Below are positions 32,726 through 39,679 of a stretch of DNA of 64,000 nucleotides, in pieces. The stretch lies in assembly GCA_964550025.1 (NCBI GenBank), contig CAZJYI010000007.1:62001-126000 (forward strand). Reading direction: 5' to 3'. This DNA is from CAZJYI01 sp964550025 (GTDB lineage: Bacteria > Verrucomicrobiota > Kiritimatiellia > UBA8416 > CAYOBW01). The position numbers were made by a program, and so were the translations under genes. Under the pieces are notes generated by a model. It was not told where the DNA came from. It saw only the letters and a program-made list of their open reading frames with translations, and did not search any database. Numbering within the stretch: position 1 is the first letter of the stretch; the number at the start of each line of letters is the position of its first letter.

Positions 32726-34495
32726 TTACGCGTCCTCGCTACCGGCGTCGCCGCCCCCCAGCCGCTCGACGGGCAGCGTCAACGTGAATGTGGAACCGTG
32801 ATCCTCTTCGCTGGCAACCGTCAGACTGCCGCCGTTCAGCTCGGACAGGTTGCGCCCGAGAGCCAGGCCCAACCCGATGCCCCGTGCTTTCGTGGTAAAC
32901 AACGGCTCGAAAATGCGTTCGATGTCCGCGGCCGGAATGCCGGGCCCTTCATCGCGGATTTCCAGCAAGACGGCATCTCCTCCGCTCCGCACGCGGACGG
33001 TGACGTTGCCGCCGTCAGGCATACACTGGTAGGCGTTCGTGAGCAGGTTCGTGATGACACGCAACACCTGCTCGCCGTCGATGAGTACGGTCGGCGCATC
33101 GGGCGCCATGTCCGTGGAGACAGCCACGCCGGACGGCGGTTCCAGCGTCTTGAGGGCCTGCAGCACCAGGTCGACGACGTCGTGGCGGGCGCGGTTCATC
33201 ATGCCGCTCCTCGAGAACATCAGCAGGTCCGACACGATCTGTTCCGCAGTCCGCACCTCCGCGGAGATCATGTCCAGGTACTCGGCCGTCTTGGGGTCGG
33301 ACTTCCTCAACATTTTTAGAAAGTAAACGGCATTCGCAATCACACTGAGCGGGTTTCTCAATTCGTGACCGACGCCGCGCGCGAGCTTGCCCAGCACGGT
33401 CAGCTTCTCCCCCTGCAGAAGCTGGTCCTCGGCATGTCGCAGTTCGCGCGTTCTGGCCGAGACCATTTCCTCCAGGTGCTCTGAGTAGTTCCTGAGGGAA
33501 ATCTCGGTCTCCCGGCGGTAGATGGCTGCACTCAGGGTGGCGGCCGCCGTACGAAGCGCCTCGGTTTCCACCGACAGCCACCGCCGCTCGTTGCGCGCGT
33601 CATAGAAACCGAGGGCGCCCCACAGGGAGTCGCCGTGAAACACGGGGATCACAACAAGCGACCGCACGGCGCCATTGGAGAGAAGCACCCGTTCCTTGCC
33701 GTGGAAATCGTGTACCAGACCGGTAACGACTTCCCCTTTGCGCAGCTTCTCGGCCCAAAGGCCCAGGAGTTTCCGGTTCCGCCGCAACCAGCCGCTGTCG
33801 TCCGGTCGTTCGGCAGCCTGGGCGGTTTCGCTGATCCAAAGGAAGTCCTGCACGCGATCCGTGCCGGGATCACCGATCGGCATGATGTACGCACAACACA
33901 CCTCGGCCGCTTTGCCAAGCCGCGCCAGCACGTTCTCGGCCACCGTTGTCCAGGCTTCGGCCTTGAGGAACCGGTCGGCAGCGTGACCCACCGCAAACAG
34001 GATCGCCTCGCGACGCCGCAGCGCCTGCTCGACGTCCCGGTGCTTGCGTTCGACATCGACGAGCTGCTGAGTACGCTCGCTCATCTCGACAAGCTGCTCC
34101 ATGGCCACGTGATGCGAGAATTTGCGGATGTCGCCGTCCCGCGACAGGACCTTGAGCACCATCGGCACCTTGTCGAACTCGGATGATTTGTCGAAGAAGA
34201 ACTCGGCGCCGGCTTCCATGCACTTCTGGCGGTATTCGGGGTACGGGTAGTTCGTCAGCATGATGCTCACGGGAGGATGCTCGCGGTGTTGCATCTGCTT
34301 GAGCACCTCCAGTCCGCCTCCCCCCGGCATACTGATGTCAAGCACGGCTACATCGGGGCTGAGATCCTGCACGAGCTGAATGGCACTCGGCGCGTCGCCC
34401 GCCTCACCGACGACGTCCACCTCGGACAGGTCGGCCAGCATGTCCTGTACGCAGGCTCGTATCGTCGAAGAGTCGTCAGCAATAATGACCCTCAT
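32726..34495 (-). CDS. Receiver-GAF-like histidine kinase
   Basis: The ATG at 34495 gives the standard receiver start MRVIIADDSS; a GTG 18 bp upstream is possible. The 589-residue protein has a receiver with Asp53 in AVLDISMPGGG, a coiled linker, a GAF-like sensory domain (about 200-345), a second coiled segment, then DHp His in LARGVGHELRNPLSVI and a HATPase with LLTNAYQCMPDGG, IRDEGPGIP and GIGLGLAL. No membrane segment is seen. It is followed after 1 bp by the single receiver. The pair is the front of a minus-strand signalling operon. Confidence 0.9.
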   Translation of the reverse strand: MRVIIADDSSTIRACVQDMLADLSEVDVVGEAGDAPSAIQLVQDLSPDVAVLDISMPGGGGLEVLKQMQHREHPPVSIMLTNYPYPEYRQKCMEAGAEFFFDKSSEFDKVPMVLKVLSRDGDIRKFSHHVAMEQLVEMSERTQQLVDVERKHRDVEQALRRREAILFAVGHAADRFLKAEAWTTVAENVLARLGKAAEVCCAYIMPIGDPGTDRVQDFLWISETAQAAERPDDSGWLRRNRKLLGLWAEKLRKGEVVTGLVHDFHGKERVLLSNGAVRSLVVIPVFHGDSLWGALGFYDARNERRWLSVETEALRTAAATLSAAIYRRETEISLRNYSEHLEEMVSARTRELRHAEDQLLQGEKLTVLGKLARGVGHELRNPLSVIANAVYFLKMLRKSDPKTAEYLDMISAEVRTAEQIVSDLLMFSRSGMMNRARHDVVDLVLQALKTLEPPSGVAVSTDMAPDAPTVLIDGEQVLRVITNLLTNAYQCMPDGGNVTVRVRSGGDAVLLEIRDEGPGIPAADIERIFEPLFTTKARGIGLGLALGRNLSELNGGSLTVASEEDHGSTFTLTLPVERLGGGDAGSEDA

Positions 34496-34606
34496 ATCGT
34501 AGACCCCCGGCACATCACCACCTGATACAATATCATTTCACGCAATGAATGTGGCAGGCCCGGAGGTCCGAAAACGGTGTCGGTGTTTGTCCTACAGCGA
34601 GGAGGG

Positions 34607-35245
34607 CTATTCCGTAAAGCCGTGACTGACCGCGTAGTGCGTGAGTTCCGCGTTCGTGGCCATCCCCATCTTGTCCAGCACTCGGCTGCGGTAAGTGCTT
34701 ATGGTCTTCACGCTCAGCGAGAGGAGACTGGCAATCTCGGAAACGCTCTTGCCGGTGGCGATCAGTCTAAAAACTTCGAACTCGCGGTCGGAGAGGCTCT
34801 GGTGGGGCGGCGCACCCTCTCCACGACCAAGGTTGGCAACCAGTGTCTGCGCCAACGACTCGCTGACGTAGCGATCGCCTTCAAGCGCCCGCCGAACCGC
34901 GGTCTCGAGTTCCTCCGGGGCCCGGTCCTTCGTGAGATAACCGGAAGCGCCTGCCTTCAGAACGCGTACCGCGTATTGATCTTCCGAGTGGACACTGAGC
35001 ACCAGCACGGGCAGATCTGGCTTCGTGCGCTTGATTTCCTTGAGGGCGTCCAACCCGCCGCGGCCCGGCATTGTAATATCGAGGATGACGACGTCCCAGG
35101 CCCCGTGCCACACCTGTTCGAGGGCTTCACTGGAATTGGCGGCCTCGCCAAACTCGGCGCCATCGAAGGCGTCGGCGAGAATCTCGCGCAACCCCCTCCT
35201 GACAACCGCGTGGTCATCCGCAATGAGGAAACGCCGCGTGCTCAT
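34607..35245 (-). CDS. NarL/LuxR-family response regulator
   Basis: The 212-residue protein starts at the ATG at 35245. The receiver has IADDHAVVRRGL, Asp56 in VVILDITMPGRGG, Ser in LVLSVHSED and Lys in YLTKDRAPEE. The C-terminal LuxR-type HTH is LSDREFEVFRLIATGKSVSE, then IASLLSLSVKTISTYRSRVL, the usual four-helix DNA-binding unit. It is a transcription factor of the NarL type. It is separated by 111 bp from the kinase to its left and by 138 bp from the small membrane protein to its right. No strong ribosome-binding site is visible. Confidence 0.9.
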   Translation of the reverse strand: MSTRRFLIADDHAVVRRGLREILADAFDGAEFGEAANSSEALEQVWHGAWDVVILDITMPGRGGLDALKEIKRTKPDLPVLVLSVHSEDQYAVRVLKAGASGYLTKDRAPEELETAVRRALEGDRYVSESLAQTLVANLGRGEGAPPHQSLSDREFEVFRLIATGKSVSEIASLLSLSVKTISTYRSRVLDKMGMATNAELTHYAVSHGFTE

Positions 35246-35383
35246 AGTCGTAGTGTCACAATATCCGGTCGAAAACGCCCGAGACGCATTGGCATAACCC
35301 GGTCCGTCAGCGCGTCTCGATTCCCAGAGATTCCCAAAGACTTTGGAGTATACCCCACCGGCGGCGCGGAAGTCGACCATCAT

Positions 35384-35707
35384 TCACGCCTTTTCGGCAT
35401 GAACATGGCTGCCCAACGGCGGGGAGACGGTTCGGCGCAAGGAGAGATGATTCTGCCAGGCACCGTGGACGTGGTCCCTGAGAAGACACAGCGAAATGAG
35501 GCTGATCGCCAGGACGTTCACAAACACGGTCGCGGATAGGACCGTGAAGGATAGAACGGACACGATGTCCGTCATGAGCGGAAGAAGACGACAGAAGACC
35601 AGGGCGCCCGCCGCGGTGGCCAGGATCAGCGAGATGCCTGGAGTGACCCATCCACCGGCATTCGCGCGAGACGTGAGCTTGTCATTGCCCGGTTGCACTT
35701 CCAACAC
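35384..35707 (-). CDS. Small two-helix membrane protein of unknown function
   Basis: The 107-residue frame probably starts at GTG 35707 or a nearby GTG, behind GAGAGGG. It has two hydrophobic helices (about residues 22-44 and 47-73, for example ISLILATAAGALVFCRLL) and a basic, His-containing C-terminus. No family is recognised. It lies 28 bp after the 65-residue membrane protein gene and would be read from the same sigma-54-type promoter at 35995. Confidence 0.55.
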   Translation of the reverse strand: MLEVQPGNDKLTSRANAGGWVTPGISLILATAAGALVFCRLLPLMTDIVSVLSFTVLSATVFVNVLAISLISLCLLRDHVHGAWQNHLSLRRTVSPPLGSHVHAEKA

Positions 35708-35735
35708 CCTCTCTTGTACCGGCGCCGAACGCGCC

Positions 35736-35933
35736 TCAGTCCAGCAAATCGCTCTCCAAGTACCTCGCGACCTGACGGCACGTCATGGAATCGATCAGGT
35801 GGTCACGAACGAAAAAGCGAACCGTCGGGACACGCCCCACCACCAGGGACACCACGGTTGAGAACGCCGCCCCGGCGATCCAGAACATACCGGCAAACAC
35901 AACCGCTGAGACGATACATGCTACTGCGATCAT
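35736..35933 (-). CDS. Small membrane protein (65 residues) behind a sigma-54-type promoter
   Basis: The ATG at 35933 has a very strong ribosome-binding site, GGAAGGAGG (35948-35940), 6 bp away. The longer frame running upstream crosses the promoter and is rejected. The protein is one hydrophobic segment of about 30 residues (IAVACIVSAVVFAGMFWIAG and on) followed by a charged C-terminal half (RFFVRDHLIDSM, then CRQVARYLESDLLD). No family is recognised. It heads a two-gene unit with the 107-residue protein. It could be a membrane regulator or anchor in the exopolysaccharide regulon. Confidence 0.68.
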   Translation of the reverse strand: MIAVACIVSAVVFAGMFWIAGAAFSTVVSLVVGRVPTVRFFVRDHLIDSMTCRQVARYLESDLLD

Positions 35934-35980
35934 TGTAGTCCTCCTTCCGGTCTTCGATACCGTACCGGTCGGTTTCCGTC

Positions 35981-35995
35981 GCATACGTCGTGCCA
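35981..35995 (-). promoter_or_regulatory. Sigma-54-type promoter, minus strand
   Basis: On the minus strand TGGCACGACGTATGC runs from 35995 to 35981. GG at 35994-35993 and GC at 35982-35981 are separated by exactly 10 bp. The -24 half matches TGGCACG perfectly. Transcription would start near 35970, about 36 nt before the 65-residue protein. Confidence 0.65.
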
Positions 35996-36083
35996 TCCTC
36001 CCATTCCCCCCTATAAGCAAGCGTTTGCAGGCTGAAGAGACAGGATGCCGCGGCGCGGCACGCACCGCGGACACGTTCACTGT

Positions 36084-36101
36084 GTGTCCGAACGAACGGA
36101 T
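36084..36101 (-). promoter_or_regulatory. Half-conserved enhancer-type dyad of the minus-strand promoter
   Basis: On the plus strand GTGTCC-gaacga-ACGGAT. One arm (GTGTCC, that is GGACAC on the minus strand) is conserved and the other is degenerate. Its centre (36092.5) is 98.5 bp upstream of the first G (35994) of the -24 element. GTGTCCG (36084-36090) also pairs with CGGACAC at 36068-36074. Confidence 0.4.
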
Positions 36102-36193
36102 CGAACGCAGCCGGCCCGCATTCCGCGCCATCTTCCTTCTGCCAAGCCGCGCAACACCCGCCGCCGCTCCTTCCGGTCGCGAGACCATGCGCA

Positions 36194-36211
36194 GTGTTCA
36201 CATGCGAACAC
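36194..36211 (+). promoter_or_regulatory. Enhancer-type dyad of the plus-strand promoter
   Basis: GTGTTCACATGCGAACAC is a perfect dyad with 6-bp arms and a 6-bp spacer. Its centre (36202.5) is 98.5 bp upstream of the first G (36301) of the -24 element. The site at 2875-2892 is nearly the same sequence. Confidence 0.65.
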
Positions 36212-36299
36212 CACGTACATGGCACCCCGTGATCGACGCTTCAGCACTGGACCTCATACTCGCTTGACTACCAGACACTTACGCGCATCGCGCACGGAC

Positions 36300-36316
36300 T
36301 GGCACAATGCATGCAT
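36300..36316 (+). promoter_or_regulatory. Sigma-54-type promoter, plus strand
   Basis: TGGCACAATGCATGCAT: GG at 36301-36302, 10 bp, GC at 36313-36314. Transcription would start near 36325, leaving a leader of about 38 nt before the ATG at 36364. Confidence 0.62.
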
Positions 36317-36363
36317 TACCTACCACCGCGATGAAGAACGAAAGGCACATACAGAGCGCACCG

Positions 36364-37014
36364 ATGAAAGCCACGAAGCAGATCATAAGCCTTCTCGCCA
36401 TCACGGTGCTCGCCACGAGCTGCGCACAGGCCCGCGTTGCTGGCGGCAGCTTCGTTTCGTCGTTCTCCAGCGCACCACGTCCCGAAGACGCCGCCTGGCA
36501 CGAGGTGCCCGCGAGGGTGGACGGCAATCCGAAGGCCATCTGCCAGACCGTCAACAGGCGCGTGAGCTACGCTCCCGACCGGGGATACCAAGACGAGTGG
36601 CAGAAAGGGAGCGTCACGTGGAAGCGCCGAAGCGGCGACTGCGAAGACATGGCCCAGTGTGTCAAAGAGATCTGCGACAAGAAGGGAGTGCCCGCGGACG
36701 TGTACGTGTTCGGATCACGCGCCACGGGGCGCGGGCATGCCGTTGCGATCGGCAATTGGAAGGGCGCGCTGTGGATGTCCAGCAATGGCAGCTACGGCGA
36801 AGTGACCTCGGTCGGCGACGCCAGGCAACAGGTCGCACGGCGACACGGGTGGGCGTCGCAGGGCCTGGAGACGTACCGCGTGAGAGACCCCCAGCTCGCA
36901 CGCGGGTCGATGCATGGACTGGAACAGGTTTCGTCCGCGGAGATACGGTTCGTACAACCGCAGACGTTTGTCAAACCCCAGGGTTTCGTACGCCCGTCTG
37001 GATTTGTCCGATGA
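36364..37014 (+). CDS. Transglutaminase-like (LapG/BTLCP-type) lipoprotein
   Basis: The ATG at 36364 is chosen because earlier in-frame ATGs lie within or too close to the sigma-54-type promoter. The 216-residue protein has a lipoprotein-like leader (LLAITVLATSC, Cys20). It then has a transglutaminase-fold core: Cys93 in RSGDCEDMAQ, as in LapG-type cysteine proteases, and His125 in GRGHAVAIGNW; a third acidic or amide residue would follow (about Asn141). LapG proteins cleave surface adhesins in biofilm control. The last 20 residues repeat FVxPxx (FVQPQTFVKPQGFVRP), an unusual tail. The stop overlaps the next start as ATGA. Confidence 0.72.
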   Translation: MKATKQIISLLAITVLATSCAQARVAGGSFVSSFSSAPRPEDAAWHEVPARVDGNPKAICQTVNRRVSYAPDRGYQDEWQKGSVTWKRRSGDCEDMAQCVKEICDKKGVPADVYVFGSRATGRGHAVAIGNWKGALWMSSNGSYGEVTSVGDARQQVARRHGWASQGLETYRVRDPQLARGSMHGLEQVSSAEIRFVQPQTFVKPQGFVRPSGFVR

Positions 37015-37415
37015 AACGCTCTGAACGCAACACACGCCGGAGGCGACACGCGCGACCGACCCGCGCCGGCAGCATTGCCGCGCTCTCGAACGCCTGTCTC
37101 GCGCTGGCGCTTCTCTCCGGAACGGGGTCGGTTCACGAGCAACGCGACCTCCCCGAGACAATGCCGCAATTCCCGGAGACCGACGGACACATACGGCCGG
37201 AAGTCGAAGCGGCATCGCACCGCTCGGCGCGCCCCGAGGAATCCGCGGAAGATGTGAAACCCGATCTCATGCCGTACTACCCCCACACCCAAGGTGCGGG
37301 CGCTCGCTTCGTCTGCCCCGCGTTGCGGGCGTCCGCACCGCTCCTTCCATCCCGGGGCCTCCCCGGGATGGAACGGGGTACGGCAGAACCGACGCATCGC
37401 CCGCGTCCGGACTGA
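37011..37415 (+). CDS. Small secreted or membrane-anchored protein coupled to the transglutaminase-like gene
   Basis: The 134-residue frame starts by a 4-bp overlap with the previous stop, which suggests translational coupling. It has a basic N-terminus followed by a hydrophobic stretch (AALSNACLALALLSG), then an acidic/Pro-rich region (PETMPQFPETDGH). No family is recognised. The last third is encoded by sequence containing a perfect 12-bp hairpin (37346-37372) and looks repeat-derived, so the gene may be truncated or extended by an inserted palindrome. Confidence 0.45.
   Translation: MKRSERNTRRRRHARPTRAGSIAALSNACLALALLSGTGSVHEQRDLPETMPQFPETDGHIRPEVEAASHRSARPEESAEDVKPDLMPYYPHTQGAGARFVCPALRASAPLLPSRGLPGMERGTAEPTHRPRPD
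37346..37372. repeat. Perfect 12-bp hairpin with 3-bp loop
   Basis: TCCATCCCGGGG (37346-37357), CCT, then CCCCGGGATGGA (37361-37372). It lies inside the end of the 134-residue frame. It may be a terminator-like stem without a T tract or a REP-type palindrome. Confidence 0.65.
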
Positions 37416-37486
37416 CCCGCATTTCTCACCGCCTTCCGTGTGCGCCCCGGCCTTAGCCTGGACAATTCGGCAGCCCGCCGAGAACC

Positions 37487-37660
37487 GGCCACAAAAGGGC
37501 ACAGAACGTACGGAAGCGTGATAGAAACGGGCTGCGCTCTCGACGACCACACTCTTCACCGTATGGTGAACCGCATCGAGATGGAACAACGCGGAGAAGC
37601 CCTTTCCCTTCTGTGCATTCTGTGGCCATTCCTGTTGAATCATCGCGGCTTCGGCCTGCG
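37487..37660. repeat. Dispersed inverted-repeat element, copy B
   Basis: The left arm is at 37487-37515 (GGCCACAAAAGGGCACAGAA). The right arm is at 37602-37629 (CTTTCCCTTCTGTGCATTC, then TGTGGCCATT). The right half, from TGGAACAACGC at 37582 to about 37660, also matches 60641-60729. Confidence 0.7.
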
Positions 37661-37705
37661 CAAACACTGCTTCAAATCCTGTCCGCCCCGTGCTACGGTC
37701 AGGAC

Positions 37706-39679
37706 ATGTTGCGCAAGATACTGATTGTCGACGACTCCGTAGACGGCACCCAGTTGGCCACGAGACTGATCCGGAACAGCATCGGTGAAGTGGAGATCAT
37801 GACGGCCGAGTCGGGTGCCGCGGGACTCAAGCTGGCGGAACGCCACCTGCCGGACCTCGTTGTGCTGGATGTGTGCATGCCCCCGCCGGATGGGTTCGAG
37901 GTATGCCGCCGCCTGAAGGCAAATACGAATACCGCCGCCATCCCCATCCTCATGGTCTCCGCCGTCAGCACCTCCACCGATGAACGTAGCGCCGGTCGGG
38001 ACTGCGGGGCCGACGGCTATCTGTGCCGGCCGTGTGAAAACGAGGAGTTCATTGCGCAGGTGCGGGCGCTGCTCAAGATCAAGGCTCAGCATGACGAGCT
38101 GCTGGCCCAGCAGAGGCGGCTCGAGTCCGATCTGGACGAACGAACACGCCGACTCCAGGATCACGAGCTTCAACTGCGTGTCCTCTTCGAACACTCACCC
38201 GACGCGATCTTCGTCGAGAACCTGGAGGGCAAAGTTCTGGACGCCAACCCGGCCGCCTGTCGCCTCCACGGCCTGGAGCGAGAAGCGCTGGTCGGCAGGA
38301 ATGTCCTTGATCTTGTGCCACCCTCGGAACGCGAAGCCGTGGCCACGGAGTTCCCCAAATGGGATGCGGACGCCATGGATTTCTACGAAGGGTATAGCTA
38401 CCGCTCAGACGGGAAGAGCATTCCCGTTGAGATCCGCGCGAGTCGCATCCGCTACGCCGGCGAACCGGCCCTGCTTCTGCACGTGCGCGACGTCACCCAG
38501 AGGCGCCGCATGGAAAACGAGCTCATCCAGGCACAGAAGCTCGAATCACTCGGCACGCTGGCCGGAGGCATCGCGCACGATTTCAACAACATTCTCACGG
38601 GCATCATAGGCAATCTCTCGTTTGCCCAGACGGAGATGGGCTCACCGGAGATCCTGCGCGTGGCGCTGGCAGAAGCCCAGAAGGCCGCCCTGCGCGCAAA
38701 GACGCTGACCAACCAGTTGCTGATCTTCTCCAAGGGAGGCGCCCCGGTTCGCGAGACCGCGTCCGTAGCCGCGCTGCTGGCGGATGCCAGCCGCTTTGTC
38801 CTCACCGGGTCGCGGTCGGCCTGCACGGTGAACATCGCCGAAGACCTCTGGCCTGTCGAGGCCGACATCGGCCAGATCAGCCAGGTCATCGAGAACCTGG
38901 TGATCAATGCGGACCAGGCCATGCCCGGCGGAGGACGCATACGGGTCCTTGCCGAGAACGTCACACTGGAGAAACGGCACCCCGACCTCAAGCATCATAT
39001 GAAGCCGGGCAGGTATATCCGTATCGCCGTGCAGGATGCGGGCGTGGGCATTCCAAAGAGCGACCTCTCGCGCGTTTTCGACCCCTACTTCACCACGAAG
39101 AAGCACGGCACCGGCTTGGGGCTCGCCTCGGCATATTCCATCGTCGCCCGACACGAAGGCAATATCTCCGCACACTCGGAGGAGGGGCAAGGCACGGTGT
39201 TCACCGTGCATCTCCCGGCTTCCGAACACCCGGTTGCCGAAGCCGCGACGCCGGCAATGCACGTCGTACGGGGAACGGGCCGCGTCCTTGTCATGGACGA
39301 CGAGTCCGTTGTCCTCGACGTGGCGAAACGGACACTCGCGAAGCTCGGCTATGACGTCGACGTGGCGATCAACGGCAAGGAGGCCATCCAACAATTCGCA
39401 CAGGCACACGAGGGCACATCGCCCTTCGACGCCGTGATACTGGATCTCACCATCCAGGGAGGCATGGGAGGGGAGGAAGTCCTCGAGCACCTCAAGAAGA
39501 TCGATCCCGGCGTCAGAGCCATCGTTTCGAGCGGATACTCCGATGTCCCCATCGTCGCCAACCCGTCCGAGCATGGGTTCTGCGCCGCCGTGCCGAAGCC
39601 TTACGACGTCCAGAAGCTGAGCCAGGTGCTGGCCGAAGTACTGACGGGATCACAATCCCAGGCTACTCAAACAGACTGA
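37706..39679 (+). CDS. Hybrid histidine kinase: receiver, PAS, kinase core, receiver
   Basis: The 657-residue soluble protein starts at ATG 37706. The N-terminal receiver has Asp55 in LVVLDVCMPPPDG; the usual Lys-Pro is Arg-Pro (CRPCENEEF). A coil and a PAS domain follow (LFEHSPDAIFVENLEGKVLD in part, about 150-265), with DHp His in GGIAHDFNNILTGI and a HATPase with NLVINADQAMPGGG, VQDAGVGIP, DPYFTTKKHGTGLGL. The last receiver has VMDDESVV and AVILDLTIQGGMGG. It resembles soluble kinases that feed phosphorelays. The end overlaps convergent mutS by 17 bp. Confidence 0.92.
   Translation: MLRKILIVDDSVDGTQLATRLIRNSIGEVEIMTAESGAAGLKLAERHLPDLVVLDVCMPPPDGFEVCRRLKANTNTAAIPILMVSAVSTSTDERSAGRDCGADGYLCRPCENEEFIAQVRALLKIKAQHDELLAQQRRLESDLDERTRRLQDHELQLRVLFEHSPDAIFVENLEGKVLDANPAACRLHGLEREALVGRNVLDLVPPSEREAVATEFPKWDADAMDFYEGYSYRSDGKSIPVEIRASRIRYAGEPALLLHVRDVTQRRRMENELIQAQKLESLGTLAGGIAHDFNNILTGIIGNLSFAQTEMGSPEILRVALAEAQKAALRAKTLTNQLLIFSKGGAPVRETASVAALLADASRFVLTGSRSACTVNIAEDLWPVEADIGQISQVIENLVINADQAMPGGGRIRVLAENVTLEKRHPDLKHHMKPGRYIRIAVQDAGVGIPKSDLSRVFDPYFTTKKHGTGLGLASAYSIVARHEGNISAHSEEGQGTVFTVHLPASEHPVAEAATPAMHVVRGTGRVLVMDDESVVLDVAKRTLAKLGYDVDVAINGKEAIQQFAQAHEGTSPFDAVILDLTIQGGMGGEEVLEHLKKIDPGVRAIVSSGYSDVPIVANPSEHGFCAAVPKPYDVQKLSQVLAEVLTGSQSQATQTD

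Noticed and set aside
36496..36512. TGGCACGAGGTGCCCGC inside the transglutaminase-like gene
   Set aside because: It resembles a -24 element, but the GG-N10-GC spacing fails and it lies within coding sequence.
36045..37010. Long plus-strand frame leading into the 134-residue gene
   Set aside because: It crosses the divergent sigma-54 control region and lies over the transglutaminase-like gene in another frame. Only the last 134 codons from the coupled ATG are plausible.
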